The notes under the pieces: generated by a model
The model's database searches: none
What the model saw: only the letters and a program-made list of their open reading frames with translations
Told to the model about the DNA's origin: nothing
Program-made: the position numbers and the translations under genes
NCBI RefSeq assembly: GCF_002000245.1
Contig: NZ_MTCM01000001.1
Coordinates: 62,001-126,000, forward strand
DNA: 64,000 nucleotides
Source: Sphingobacterium sp. CZ-UAM
GTDB taxonomy: Bacteria; Bacteroidota; Bacteroidia; Sphingobacteriales; Sphingobacteriaceae
Direction: 5' to 3'
In this document: piece by piece, positions 1 through 9,037 of the stretch
Layout: every line of letters starts with the position of its first letter
Position numbering within the stretch: position 1 is the first letter of the stretch

Positions 1-2
1 AC

Positions 3-245
3 TTTGTTAAACTAAGGGAGCTTGTACTCACCTATTCATTGCCAAAGAGCATCCTTGGGTCGAAAATCAAGGGAGTTGATTTCAGCCTGGTCGGTCGGAA
101 TTTATTCCTCTGGACACCGAAAAATAACAATTTCGTAGATCCGGAATCAACAAATTATGGAAACGATATTATTTCCAATTTTGGTGAGTTTGCCGCTGGT
201 CCAACATTTCGTAGTTATGGAGGTAGTGTTCGCGTACGGTTCTAA
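3..245 (+). CDS. SusC/RagA-type TonB-linked outer membrane protein, C-terminal fragment
   Basis: This is the last ~80 codons of a gene that begins left of the window; the reading frame is open from the first bases to a TAA at 243-245. The translation contains 'LVLTYSLPKS', 'GVDFSLVGRNLFLWTP' and a C-terminal 'SYGGSVRVRF', which match the last strands of SusC-type TonB-dependent porins (a final aromatic residue is usual for outer-membrane barrels). SusC proteins import oligomers in complex with a SusD lipoprotein, and a SusD-type gene follows 99 bp downstream. The substrate cannot be read from this fragment. Confidence 0.88.
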   Translation, partial: FVKLRELVLTYSLPKSILGSKIKGVDFSLVGRNLFLWTPKNNNFVDPESTNYGNDIISNFGEFAAGPTFRSYGGSVRVRF

Positions 246-344
246 TTATTTTTTGACACGATCAAATGATCCGCGATTGGCAGGTATAGAGGTAAGGGCA
301 AATAATCGCGGTATAACAGAAGGCCTTTAAAAGACAAATTATTT

Positions 345-1817
345 ATGAAAACAATAAAAACATTTGGATACATATTGATAGCGGGTGCATTAATTTTTAA
401 TTCGTGCGATAAGGCTTTGGATATCAACAAAGATCCTTATTTACCATCAGAAACCGATGCAGCTCCGGATCTTTTATTTCCGTCAGGCGTTGCATATAGT
501 GCGGCGAAAATAGGCGGTGATCTGGAACTTATAGGTGGTTTTTGGGCACAGCATTATACGCAGAATAACACGTCCAATCAATACAAAAATATTGACTCCT
601 ATGCATTGACAATATCTTCTTATAACGGAATCTGGGCGAACCTTTTTGGGGGTGGAATGAAAGATCTGTATATCGCCAAAGAGAAAGCGCAAGCGGCAGG
701 ACTCTGGAATTATTATCTCGCGTCATCTGTAATGCTCGCTTTTGACTACCATGTTCTGGTAGATCTGTATGGCGATTTACCGATTAAAGAGGGCTTGCAG
801 GGGGATAAAGGTGGCTATAATCCGAAATGGGATGAGGGGAAAGCTGTCAATGGATTGATATTGAGTCAATTGGACGATGTCTTAACAAAGGTTACCGAGG
901 CCAAGGCACTTCCCAGTATGGGGAATCAGGACCTTGTGTTCTCAGGAGATATCGATAAATGGCGCAAGTTTGCGAAATCATTGAAGCTGAAAGTTTTAAT
1001 GCGCGATTTTACAACAAACGCTTTGGCGATAAAGTCCCTACTGGAAGAAGGTGACTTGTTGCTCGCGGATGCACGGGTAGATGCATTTGAAGATATCAAA
1101 GATAAATCAAACCCACTTTTTGAATCCGATCGACGGGCCCTGAGCACAGGGGCGAATATCCGCGCAAGCAAAACATTATTATCTTATTTGCTGGAAAATA
1201 ACGATCCCAGGATCGCGGATTTCTATGAAACCAATGATATAAACGGCCAATATACTGCATACGCGCAAGGAAATTATAATGCCACCAGTACTGAATATCC
1301 GGTGGGAAGTACCTCAAGGGCCAAATTAGCTGCAACCGATCCCGTATATTTTATGTCCCATGCGGAGGTAGAATTTTTACAGGCGGAGGCCTGGGCACGC
1401 TTAAATACTGTAAGCAAAGCACAAAGTCATTATGAATCAGCTGTGAAATTGGCATTCTCCAGATGGGGCAAGGATGCGACAGCCTTTCTAGGAACTGATG
1501 GGGCCTACGCGTTTAAACCAGGGGTAGCTGAATTGATGGTGGAGCAGATTATTACCCAAAAATGGATCGCATCAGCACGATGTCAGGCATGGGACGCCTT
1601 CTATGACCAAAATAGAACCGGATATCCAGTTGTCAGTACCGTACCGGCTGATGAGCAGAGTTATGTTCCCGGTCAATACACACCTTCATTAAATACTTCA
1701 TTGGTTGGTAATGAGCTTCCAAGAAGACTACCTTATCCAAAGGTATCTTCGGATAATAATCCAAACACGCCCAAAGCGGTTTCCATTGATACAAAGATGT
1801 GGTGGCATAAAAAATAA
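345..1817 (+). CDS. SusD/RagB family nutrient-binding outer membrane lipoprotein
   Basis: This 490-residue lipoprotein is a probable cell-surface SusD-like partner of the SusC protein encoded just upstream. The signal peptide ends in a lipobox with Cys21 ('IFNSCDK'), and the mature start 'LDINKDPYLP' is typical of the SusD-like_2 group rather than classical starch SusD. Further hallmarks are 'DYHVLVDLYGDLPI' around residues 137-150, 'EVEFLQAEAWARL' in the TPR-like second half, and a C-terminal 'LPRRLPYP' segment before 'KMWWHKK'. SusD proteins cap the SusC barrel and bind the ligand. Length is normal for the family. The ligand is unknown: no glycoside hydrolase or peptidase gene is nearby. 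Confidence 0.9.
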   Translation: MKTIKTFGYILIAGALIFNSCDKALDINKDPYLPSETDAAPDLLFPSGVAYSAAKIGGDLELIGGFWAQHYTQNNTSNQYKNIDSYALTISSYNGIWANLFGGGMKDLYIAKEKAQAAGLWNYYLASSVMLAFDYHVLVDLYGDLPIKEGLQGDKGGYNPKWDEGKAVNGLILSQLDDVLTKVTEAKALPSMGNQDLVFSGDIDKWRKFAKSLKLKVLMRDFTTNALAIKSLLEEGDLLLADARVDAFEDIKDKSNPLFESDRRALSTGANIRASKTLLSYLLENNDPRIADFYETNDINGQYTAYAQGNYNATSTEYPVGSTSRAKLAATDPVYFMSHAEVEFLQAEAWARLNTVSKAQSHYESAVKLAFSRWGKDATAFLGTDGAYAFKPGVAELMVEQIITQKWIASARCQAWDAFYDQNRTGYPVVSTVPADEQSYVPGQYTPSLNTSLVGNELPRRLPYPKVSSDNNPNTPKAVSIDTKMWWHKK

Positions 1818-1842
1818 GTTTAGATTTTCAATAAATAAAGAA

Positions 1843-2340
1843 ATGAAAAATAGCTTTAAATACTTTTTCGTATGTCTTGTGTTAAGCTGTGTTGCTTGCA
1901 AAAAGGAGCAGCCCGCTGTGGCGTATTCTCCTATTTTCCCAGTCTCCGGAGAATGGCATACACGCGTATTCCATGAAGATGGTTCTTCGGCGAGTACAAA
2001 CCTATTTACATTGAGCACGTACAACACTTCAGACAATCTGGCGAATGCGGCCTGGTTTAAGCTAAGTAACGCGGCCCAGCCCTTTGGCCTGTTGGCAAAA
2101 GTCAATATAGACCTGCAAAATAGAACTTTTGTGGCAGGTGAATATAAAAATACCCTGGCTGTACCAGCTGCTAATACCGCTGTTACGCTACTTGAGGGGA
2201 AGATTTTGTTAAACGCCTCTACACAGCCAAGTAAAACCGTTGCCGACAGTATTTATGTCAGGTATAAAACCGCTGTCAATGGTAAAATCTATATCGTAAA
2301 GGGGCACCGGAGGACACAATGGCCGGAGGATCAAAAATAG
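1843..2340 (+). CDS. small lipoprotein, possible lipid-binding/hydrolase-like family downstream of SusCD
   Basis: The open frame extends upstream into susD, but the ATG at 1843 is the natural start because it gives a clean lipoprotein signal with Cys19 ('VLSCVACKKE') and begins 25 bp after the susD stop. The 165-residue product has a 'SGEWHTRVFHEDG' segment near residue 35 followed by a beta-rich body ('STYNTSDNLANAAWFKL', 'VNIDLQNRTFVAGEY'). This pattern resembles the Bacteroidota family annotated as lipid-binding putative hydrolase, a frequent SusCD neighbour, but I cannot confirm the family by eye. It is probably co-transcribed with susCD and exported to the outer membrane. Confidence 0.72.
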   Translation: MKNSFKYFFVCLVLSCVACKKEQPAVAYSPIFPVSGEWHTRVFHEDGSSASTNLFTLSTYNTSDNLANAAWFKLSNAAQPFGLLAKVNIDLQNRTFVAGEYKNTLAVPAANTAVTLLEGKILLNASTQPSKTVADSIYVRYKTAVNGKIYIVKGHRRTQWPEDQK

Positions 2341-2443
2341 TATTTATAGGTAATAATGCCTATGAATTTAAGTGATTCAGCTCATGTTTATAGCCAGTAA
2401 ATGCATCTAATTTTGCTACTGTTGATTATTAAATATTAAAGAA

Positions 2444-3754
2444 ATGAACGTAAAATTTAACTGTTTATATATTTTTCTGATAGGAGTCACTTTTGGTGTG
2501 GCACTATTGGGCACATCCTGTAAAAGAGATCCTATTAAGCCTGAGGAAGAACCTGAGACAGAAATTGCGATCACACCCTTGGCGCGTCCGATTGGGGCTA
2601 TCAAAGGGCAAGCTTCGCGTAAAACCATTGGTCCAGCCGGTGGTGTGCTGTCTTCAGCTGATGGACAATTAAAAATTTCTGTTCCTGCTGGTGCACTCAC
2701 GGAGGAAAAGCTAATTTCAATACAGCCAATTGTACAGACCAATATCGCGGGTATCGGTTTATCTTACCGCCTGACACCGCACGATGTCACATTTAAGAAG
2801 GCGGTAACACTTACCTTCGACTGGAAGACGATAACCGATCAGGTCGGACTGCCACAAACCCTGGGATTTGCCTATCAGCAGCAAGATCAGGTTTGGAAAT
2901 ATGTCGGTGCAAGTAAAACGGATACGGTTCAGAAAACAATCAGTTATGAAACCTCCCATTTTAGTGATTGGTCGTTAATGAATAGGCTTTCATTGGAGCC
3001 ATATGAAGCTTCTATCGAACCCGGACAGACCCAGGCGGTACGTGCCCTTATCTATACCCAGACAAAATGGGATGATCTTTTGACACCCCTGACCGGCACT
3101 GGTCAGGGGACCGAGCCGGGGTATCCTGTTGGAACACCCGCAGCCTTACCTAGCAAATTTATAGATTCTTGGGAGCTTGCGGGACCGGGTAAAATCGTTA
3201 AAGCAGATGCCAGTACCGTAACCTATCAGGCACCCGCTAGCGTTAATGGAAGTGCAACAGCCGTGGTAAGCCTCAAATTAAAGGCACCTCGCGCCGGAAC
3301 TTATCTATTACTGTCCAATATCCAGATTTCAGGTAACGGCTGGATAGAGCTCAGTATTGCTGGTGGGGCACCTGTAAAGTTCCCGGCTTCTTCGGCTGCG
3401 AAATCGGGAAATAGCTACTTATTGTCAAATCCTGAAAATGAGGGTGGAGGATACTTTTTACTGCGATGGAATGGTGGTGTAGGCGACTATAAGTATGAAG
3501 TGTCCAATGGAGGCAATCATTTTCATTTTCAGACATCAAAAACAACCTACATGAGTAGATATTTTGATGAGATTATTAAAGATATAGTACCTAGTGGTGG
3601 ACAAATTCAGATTACCAAAATAGATAAAGGTTGGGTTGAAGGGATATTTCGTGTGACGAATGCCGGTTATGGCCCGATGCTATTAGATATAACCTCAGCA
3701 AGTGGACGGTTCAGAGCAAAAATTTACGATTCGGCTAAAGCTAACAAGTCATAA
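2444..3754 (+). CDS. lipoprotein with a ZU5-like domain
   Basis: This 436-residue predicted lipoprotein has its lipobox at Cys26 ('LLGTSCKRD'). Residues ~60-95 carry 'TIGPAGGVLSSADG' and 'ISVPAGALTEEKLISI', the signature of ZU5 domains, beta-sandwich modules found in bacterial surface lipoproteins. The rest is beta-rich and low in cysteine, with no catalytic motif I recognise. It lies 103 bp after the preceding lipoprotein gene and before a strong terminator, so it is probably the last gene of the SusCD operon. A role as an accessory surface binding or adhesion protein is inference from location and domain. Confidence 0.78.
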   Translation: MNVKFNCLYIFLIGVTFGVALLGTSCKRDPIKPEEEPETEIAITPLARPIGAIKGQASRKTIGPAGGVLSSADGQLKISVPAGALTEEKLISIQPIVQTNIAGIGLSYRLTPHDVTFKKAVTLTFDWKTITDQVGLPQTLGFAYQQQDQVWKYVGASKTDTVQKTISYETSHFSDWSLMNRLSLEPYEASIEPGQTQAVRALIYTQTKWDDLLTPLTGTGQGTEPGYPVGTPAALPSKFIDSWELAGPGKIVKADASTVTYQAPASVNGSATAVVSLKLKAPRAGTYLLLSNIQISGNGWIELSIAGGAPVKFPASSAAKSGNSYLLSNPENEGGGYFLLRWNGGVGDYKYEVSNGGNHFHFQTSKTTYMSRYFDEIIKDIVPSGGQIQITKIDKGWVEGIFRVTNAGYGPMLLDITSASGRFRAKIYDSAKANKS

Positions 3755-3963
3755 TTGAATGAAGAAAAAGTAGTTTTGCGAATGATATGAAGAAGCCGGC
3801 AGTCAATTAGAAAAGTCATTGTGTTGAACAATAAAGAACGAATAACTGATAATAGTTATGTTAGCATCGGTGTCCATTTGTTCGTTATATATTTGAACCA
3901 AAAGGTAAGCGCTGAAAGGTGCTTGGAGATCTGATAAGAATTTGTTTCATATGTTTATTTATG

Positions 3964-3996
3964 GCCCCGAGTCCCCAGTGGACGTGGGGCTTTTTT
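3964..3996 (+). terminator. Intrinsic terminator of the SusCD operon
   Basis: GCCCC (3964-3968) pairs with GGGGC (3986-3990), and inside it GTCC pairs with GGAC. The hairpin is followed directly by six T residues on the plus strand. Confidence 0.75.
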
Positions 3997-4060
3997 GTTT
4001 TTGCATTGGTGCGTCATATTATTGCTAGTCTTGTGAGAAAGTAGTGAAATGGAATATTAA

Positions 4061-4095
4061 AAAAAGCCAAACCCTATCTAAAGGTTTGGCTTTTT
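4061..4095 (-). terminator. Terminator between convergent operons, serving the SRPBCC/DinB genes
   Basis: A perfect 13-bp stem (AAAAAGCCAAACC at 4061-4073 with its complement at 4083-4095) has a 9-nt loop and A/T tracts on both sides. It stands 25 bp past the stop of the minus-strand SRPBCC gene and could also stop plus-strand readthrough. Confidence 0.85.
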
Positions 4096-4119
4096 CTCTA
4101 TTTTACCAATATATCCTTT

Positions 4120-4569
4120 TTATTTCTCGCTGATTTCTTTAAGAATTTGTAGAGCTTTTGGCCAGGCTTCGTCAAAATAATCAAGATACTCCTCATTGGT
4201 GTCCACGTCGACCTTTAATAATGTTTTGCCATCGAGATCAGAGAATGTGTAATTTTCAAATGATCCGGCCCATGCTTCCACAGCTGGTCCCTCGGTAATC
4301 TCTTTCCCTTTGTCTAAAATACCGTAGTGACGAATGGATATGTATTTATTTGGAATATTTTCGGCGATCTCAGCCACCATACCTTCTTTTTCACCGTCTT
4401 TATTGATACCTGTAAAATAAATCTTGGAACCCTTTTCCCAGCTACCTTCAAAGTCAGATGTTGGGTTGAAGGCGGTGGTCCATTTTTTGTACGTTTCTTT
4501 ACCAAGCATTGTTTTAAACACATGATCGACAGGGGAGTCGATCGTGATCTGATAATTCATTTTCTTCAT
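4120..4569 (-). CDS. SRPBCC family protein (AHSA1/START-like)
   Basis: This 149-residue protein has the layout of the SRPBCC (Bet v1-like) ligand-binding fold: an N-terminal strand 'QITIDSPVDHVFKTML', then 'YKKWTTAFNPTSDFEGSWEKG', a 'YISIRHYG' strand and a C-terminal helix ending 'ALQILKEISEK'. The length is normal for stand-alone AHSA1-like proteins of Bacteroidota. These bind hydrophobic ligands; no substrate can be inferred. The gene starts 4 bp after the stop of the DinB-like gene, so the two are probably co-translated from one mRNA that ends at the terminator at 4061-4095. Confidence 0.85.
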   Translation of the reverse strand: MKKMNYQITIDSPVDHVFKTMLGKETYKKWTTAFNPTSDFEGSWEKGSKIYFTGINKDGEKEGMVAEIAENIPNKYISIRHYGILDKGKEITEGPAVEAWAGSFENYTFSDLDGKTLLKVDVDTNEEYLDYFDEAWPKALQILKEISEK

Positions 4570-4573
4570 CTTC

Positions 4574-5245
4574 TTATTGTTTTGGAAAATTAGGATCTGC
4601 TTTTACTTCTTCAATCTGTTTGGTATGTCGGGCACAATGTGCAGCAATAAACATTAAGCCTTGATAACCATCTACAACGCCTGTCGGATAATCGTTAATA
4701 TGGTTGCGGAGATCTTTGGCATCTGCTTTTTTTATGTAATCAATGACCGGTTGTCTTGCAGTCCGAAAATCAGTTAAAGCTGTCTTCGAGTCTTTGTAAA
4801 TACCTGTCGGTTGGAGTTCTTTGGGAGCCTGAAACTTATGACTTCGATCAGTAATTGTCGTTTTTAGATTGTCATCAGTCATTTGTACCTCGCTTTTTCT
4901 CTCAGGTTGCGGAGCTTTTGTCAAAGATGCTTTTGCCATATCAAATATCATACGTTCAGAGAGTATAATATGTTCCAGGCATTGGCTGATGGACCATTTA
5001 TCTGGGGCTGCTTTAAATTGCAGCTGAGCTTCGCTAAGACCTGAGACTTGTTTTTCGAGTTCTTTGGTTGTCTGGTCGAAGTATTGCAATAAGGAATCGG
5101 TACCTTCTGCCCCTATTGTAAGTGGGGCTTGCTCAATAACTTCGGTGTAATTGTTCTGACCTACACTTTGTTGAGGTACTGGGGTTGACGAAAGGAGTAC
5201 TGCGCTGAGACCCGCAATCGCTATCATGTTCATAATCTGGTTCAT
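4574..5245 (-). CDS. DinB-like (YfiT) four-helix protein with signal peptide
   Basis: This 223-residue protein belongs to the DinB/YfiT-like helical-bundle superfamily. Evidence is 'LLQYFDQTTKELEKQVSGLS' and 'KWSISQCLEHIILSERMI', where a His in the second helix is one of the usual metal ligands, and 'FIAAHCARHTKQIEEV' near the C-terminus, which supplies two more His. Residues 1-25 ('MIAIAGLSAVLLSSTPVP') look like an export signal, so it may act in the periplasm, unlike most DinB proteins. It is the first gene of a two-gene operon and is divergent from the TetR gene at 5572, sharing with it an intergenic region that contains a large perfect dyad. Confidence 0.83.
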   Translation of the reverse strand: MNQIMNMIAIAGLSAVLLSSTPVPQQSVGQNNYTEVIEQAPLTIGAEGTDSLLQYFDQTTKELEKQVSGLSEAQLQFKAAPDKWSISQCLEHIILSERMIFDMAKASLTKAPQPERKSEVQMTDDNLKTTITDRSHKFQAPKELQPTGIYKDSKTALTDFRTARQPVIDYIKKADAKDLRNHINDYPTGVVDGYQGLMFIAAHCARHTKQIEEVKADPNFPKQ

Positions 5246-5497
5246 ATTTATAATTTTTTAAATTGTTAAACGTCACTTTCTCATTACAATTATAATGCAT
5301 TTTTGTTTTTTTATTCTTTTCATAAGGCAAGAAAATAACTTCTTGAGCGGAGTGTAATTAAAAATTACGTTTTTTGAAATAGCGAATCCAAAACTACCTG
5401 CGAAATGTTAAATTTAACCTGTAGCAAGAATATGCAGGTTGGTATTTGCATTGAATATCAACTTGCTGGTGGAGATTGCTAGATAACAGTATTCACT

Positions 5498-5556
5498 TTA
5501 TATATTTTCAATATTCAAACAATTTATTAAAATGTTTGAATATTGAAAATATATAA
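5498..5556. promoter_or_regulatory. Perfect 23-bp-arm dyad upstream of the TetR gene, candidate operator
   Basis: The left arm (5498-5520) is the exact reverse complement of the right arm (5534-5556), with a 13-nt spacer. Each arm contains an AATATT core flanked by TTC and CAAAC/GTTTG elements. It ends 15 bp before the TetR start codon and lies in the divergent region shared with the DinB operon, a classic position for an autoregulated TetR operator. It is very AT-rich, so a transcript hairpin is the alternative. Confidence 0.6.
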
Positions 5557-5571
5557 CTAACTTTAATTCAG

Positions 5572-6180
5572 ATGAACAAAAAGGAACAGGTTAAGGAGCG
5601 GATTGGTCAGGCCGCAATGGAGTGTTTTGAGCGATATGGTTTAGAGAAGACGACATTGGACGATATTGCGAAAGCCGTAGGATTGAACAAAACTTCGCTT
5701 TATTATTATTATAAGAACAAGGAAGATATTTTTATAGAAGTTGCGATCCGCGAGGGTGAGTCTTTTATAAATACATTGCAACAGAGTACGTTAAAGAAAA
5801 AAGGCGTGGAGAATCAGATCGGGTTCTATTTAGAATCGCGATTGAACTATTATACGAATGTTCTCAATATGAATAGGGTGTCGGTAGAATCGCTAGACAA
5901 GATTTTACCTCGTTTTTTTGAACTATATGATGCGATGATGGTGCAGGAAAAAGATTTTCTGACAAAGCTTTTGCTGCAAGCCATCGCTCAGGAGCAGCTG
6001 GATATGGAAGATCCAGAAAATACGGCTTCTGTACTAATCAATTTTGCGAATGCATTAAAACATAGTACAGAGCAACAAGCGATCCTAAAGAAGCAAGTCG
6101 AGATCGACTATGCGCAAAGTCTTCGGGATACTAAATTTTTGGTTTCCTTGATTTTCAAGGGAATCAGAAAACAAGGATGA
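5572..6180 (+). CDS. TetR/AcrR family transcriptional regulator
   Basis: This 202-residue one-component regulator has the TetR HTH at about residues 8-52: 'IGQAAMECFERYGLEKTTLDDIA' then 'GLNKTSLYYYYKNKEDIF', where the LYYYYKNKE stretch is the family signature. The C-terminal two thirds form the usual helical ligand-binding domain with no recognisable effector class. It is first in a plus-strand run of six genes and sits directly behind a large perfect dyad, which suggests autoregulation and control of the genes downstream. It is 76 bp from the TonB receptor gene, with no terminator between. Confidence 0.92.
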   Translation: MNKKEQVKERIGQAAMECFERYGLEKTTLDDIAKAVGLNKTSLYYYYKNKEDIFIEVAIREGESFINTLQQSTLKKKGVENQIGFYLESRLNYYTNVLNMNRVSVESLDKILPRFFELYDAMMVQEKDFLTKLLLQAIAQEQLDMEDPENTASVLINFANALKHSTEQQAILKKQVEIDYAQSLRDTKFLVSLIFKGIRKQG

Positions 6181-6256
6181 TGACCTGTCTCAGGGAATCA
6201 TGGATGGGGTAAAGTGAGGCATTGAAGCGAATATTATACGCTAACCAATATAAACT

Positions 6257-9010
6257 ATGAAAAAAATTACCTTATTAATCCAGATTCTCTGTATCTGCGC
6301 TCCATTTTCTTTGTTTGCGCAACAGACGATAAACGGACGTGTTAGTAATAGCCTGACCGGGGAGGCCGCCTATGCAATTTCCATACGTATAAAAGATAGT
6401 AAGGATGGTACCTTTTCGGATGATCGTGGTCGTTTTCAATTGAAAACGAATAGACCTTTGCCCCTAATCCTTTCTATTTCAGCGATCGGATTTGAACCCC
6501 GTGAGGTCCTTGTTGAAAGTGCAGCCTCTCCCTTAGAAATTCCGCTGAATGTTTCGCCGATACTGGGGCAGGAGGTGGTGGTGTCCGCTAGCCGAACAGT
6601 CCAGACCAAACTTTCTTCCCCTGTGACTATCGAGCAGATCAGCAACAAAGATATCCGTAATTCTGCCCAAATAAGTTATATGGATATGCTTCAGGGTCTG
6701 CGGGGAGTCGATGTTACTGTGTCCAGTATTGGTTTCACCAGTGTGACGACACGCGGGTTCAATACAAGCGGGAATACAAATTTTACACAGATTGTCGATG
6801 GTATGGACAATCAGGCTCCGGGATTGAATTTTCCACTGGGCTCAGTTATTGGTTTGACCCAGCTTGATGTGGATAATATTGAGCTTTTATCAGGAGCTTC
6901 TTCTGCCTTATATGGCTCCCGGGGACTCAACGGAACCATGATTGCAACTGGGAAAAATCCATTCAAATATCAGGGATTAAGTGTATTGGTGACGCAGGGG
7001 GTAAATCATATAAACGCTAAAAAGAACAATGATCCTGTTCCGGCATCGCCCTATTATGATTGGACAATTCGCTATGCCAAACAACTGAGCAATAAGATAG
7101 CTTTTAAGGTCAATGGTCAATATACCCAGGCAAAAGATTGGGTGGCCAATGATGAGACAAATAAAAATGGCTTGGGTACAGCGCTAACGGATCCCAATTA
7201 TAATGGTGTCAATATGTACGGCGGAGCGACTTCGGTAGATATCAACCCTTTCCTGGAAGCTGCACTTGCTGGAAATCCAGATTTGGCGCCAATTGTTGAA
7301 CCCTTGCTTGCCCATTCAAACTATGTTTCCCGGACAGGCTATCCTGAGTATGGGTATCTCGATAATAGGGCGAAGCTTTTTAAGGTAAATGGCGAATTTC
7401 GCTATAAGATTTCATCGGATATCGAAGCGATCGCTTCGGCGACTTTTGGCACTGGAAACATCGTGTACACCAATGATACCCGTTATCAGTTAAAAGGATT
7501 TAAAGTGGGCCAATATCGTTTGGAGGTACGAAATGACAAATGGTTCGTCCGGGCTTATACCACCCAGGAAAATTCAGGAAAAACACTCGTAGCCGGACCA
7601 ACGGCCCAATACATTAATGAGTCCTGGAAAACAAGTTACGATGGAAATGTCGGGGGCTGGTACCCGGAGTATACAGCTGGTCTTCTTAATGCACTTGCCA
7701 CTGGCACATCGCTTACAGATGCCCATCTCCAAGGACGTACTTTAGCTGATCAGGGCCGGGCAGAACTTGGTAGCGCATTATTCAATAGACTTAAAGATAG
7801 CATTAGCAATACGCCAATTTCAGAAGGTGGGACATTGTTTCTTGACCGCAGTAAGTTATATAATGCTGAGGCGCAATATAATTTCTCAGATCATATCAAA
7901 TTTATGCAGGTCATTGCCGGTGTCAATTGGCGCCTGTATAGTCTCAATTCTAAAAATACACTTTTCCCAGATAAGGATAAACCTATTCATGTCAATGAAT
8001 ACAGTGCTTATCTACAAATGGCAAAGAGAGTCATGGATGAACGATTAAATATCGCGACTTCTTTTCGATATGACAAGAATACCTTATTTGCTCAACCACG
8101 GCTTACATCACGAGCATCATTGGTCTATGAGATGCAAAGACAGAATTATTTGCGTTTCTCTTATCAGAATGCATATAGTTTTCCTTCTAATATTCAGGCG
8201 CTCCAAAATACATTGAATGGGTATAATAGTTTTTCCTCCGGAGGATCTTCGCTATTATTGATTGATAACTATCAATTTGACCGCTATCCACCCTATACGT
8301 TAGAAAGTGTACAAAAATTTCAGGTTACAAATGATCCGAAAGTACTTCAGCATTTTAAGTTTGATGATATCAAACCACAGTCAGTCAATGCTTTTGAATT
8401 AGGATACGCAGCGATGTTTGGTAAGCGCGTCATGGTTGATGTGCTCGGCTATTTTTCAACATGGAAGAATTTTATCGGTTATGCCAATGTTGCCAATACG
8501 CCAGGCACCGACGATATCAACGCTTTTAAGGATCATGCTACCTATGTTCAATATAATGTCGCTTTTAATGGTGGAGAAACAGTAAATACATACGGGTATG
8601 CTGCCAGTGTGAGCGTAGATCTGGGCAAGAATTTTATGACCAAGGCAAACTATTACTCGGACTATCTTAAAAATAAAAACAATAGCCAGATCAATAACTT
8701 TAATACACCTAATTATCACTTTAACTTTGAATTTGGAAATAGTGGTTTTGGTAAAAAGCAAGTCTGGTCGTTTAGCACATCACTTCGGTATAAGCCCGGC
8801 TATTACTATGTTGTGTCAGGGGGGCTTGCGGCCGGGCAGGTGCCTAGCTCGACTGTGATTGATGCACAGGTGAGCTATAAGCTTATTAAAGCGCGTTCTG
8901 GCATTCGTATTGGTGGAACGAATATTACGAACAAATATTATTCTACCGGTATTGCCAACCCTCGCATTGGTGCGGTGTATTATGTCACTTATGCTTATAA
9001 TATTTTTTAA
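6257..9010 (+). CDS. TonB-dependent receptor with N-terminal carboxypeptidase-regulatory domain
   Basis: This 917-residue outer-membrane receptor has a signal peptide ending near 'SLFAQ' (residue ~22), a CarboxypepD_reg-like domain at ~23-105 ('TINGRVSNSLTGEAAYAISI', 'GFEPREVLVE'), a TonB-box-like 'EVVVSASR', and a plug domain at ~120-235 ('VTIEQISNKDIRN', 'TTRGFNTSGNT', 'IELLSGASSALYGSRGLNG'). The rest is the beta-barrel, ending 'TYAYNIF' with a terminal Phe. There is no SusD partner, so it is a stand-alone receptor. Tight spacing to the beta-helix gene (27 bp) suggests that it imports the substrate or product handled by the downstream beta-helix, cytochrome and aldehyde dehydrogenase proteins; the ligand itself is not deducible. 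Confidence 0.93.
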   Translation: MKKITLLIQILCICAPFSLFAQQTINGRVSNSLTGEAAYAISIRIKDSKDGTFSDDRGRFQLKTNRPLPLILSISAIGFEPREVLVESAASPLEIPLNVSPILGQEVVVSASRTVQTKLSSPVTIEQISNKDIRNSAQISYMDMLQGLRGVDVTVSSIGFTSVTTRGFNTSGNTNFTQIVDGMDNQAPGLNFPLGSVIGLTQLDVDNIELLSGASSALYGSRGLNGTMIATGKNPFKYQGLSVLVTQGVNHINAKKNNDPVPASPYYDWTIRYAKQLSNKIAFKVNGQYTQAKDWVANDETNKNGLGTALTDPNYNGVNMYGGATSVDINPFLEAALAGNPDLAPIVEPLLAHSNYVSRTGYPEYGYLDNRAKLFKVNGEFRYKISSDIEAIASATFGTGNIVYTNDTRYQLKGFKVGQYRLEVRNDKWFVRAYTTQENSGKTLVAGPTAQYINESWKTSYDGNVGGWYPEYTAGLLNALATGTSLTDAHLQGRTLADQGRAELGSALFNRLKDSISNTPISEGGTLFLDRSKLYNAEAQYNFSDHIKFMQVIAGVNWRLYSLNSKNTLFPDKDKPIHVNEYSAYLQMAKRVMDERLNIATSFRYDKNTLFAQPRLTSRASLVYEMQRQNYLRFSYQNAYSFPSNIQALQNTLNGYNSFSSGGSSLLLIDNYQFDRYPPYTLESVQKFQVTNDPKVLQHFKFDDIKPQSVNAFELGYAAMFGKRVMVDVLGYFSTWKNFIGYANVANTPGTDDINAFKDHATYVQYNVAFNGGETVNTYGYAASVSVDLGKNFMTKANYYSDYLKNKNNSQINNFNTPNYHFNFEFGNSGFGKKQVWSFSTSLRYKPGYYYVVSGGLAAGQVPSSTVIDAQVSYKLIKARSGIRIGGTNITNKYYSTGIANPRIGAVYYVTYAYNIF

Positions 9011-9037
9011 CCAAAATAAATCATAAAAAGATAAATC

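Noticed and set aside
1705..2340. Longer frame starting inside susD
   Set aside because: It would overlap susD by over 100 bp; the internal ATG at 1843 gives a proper lipoprotein signal.
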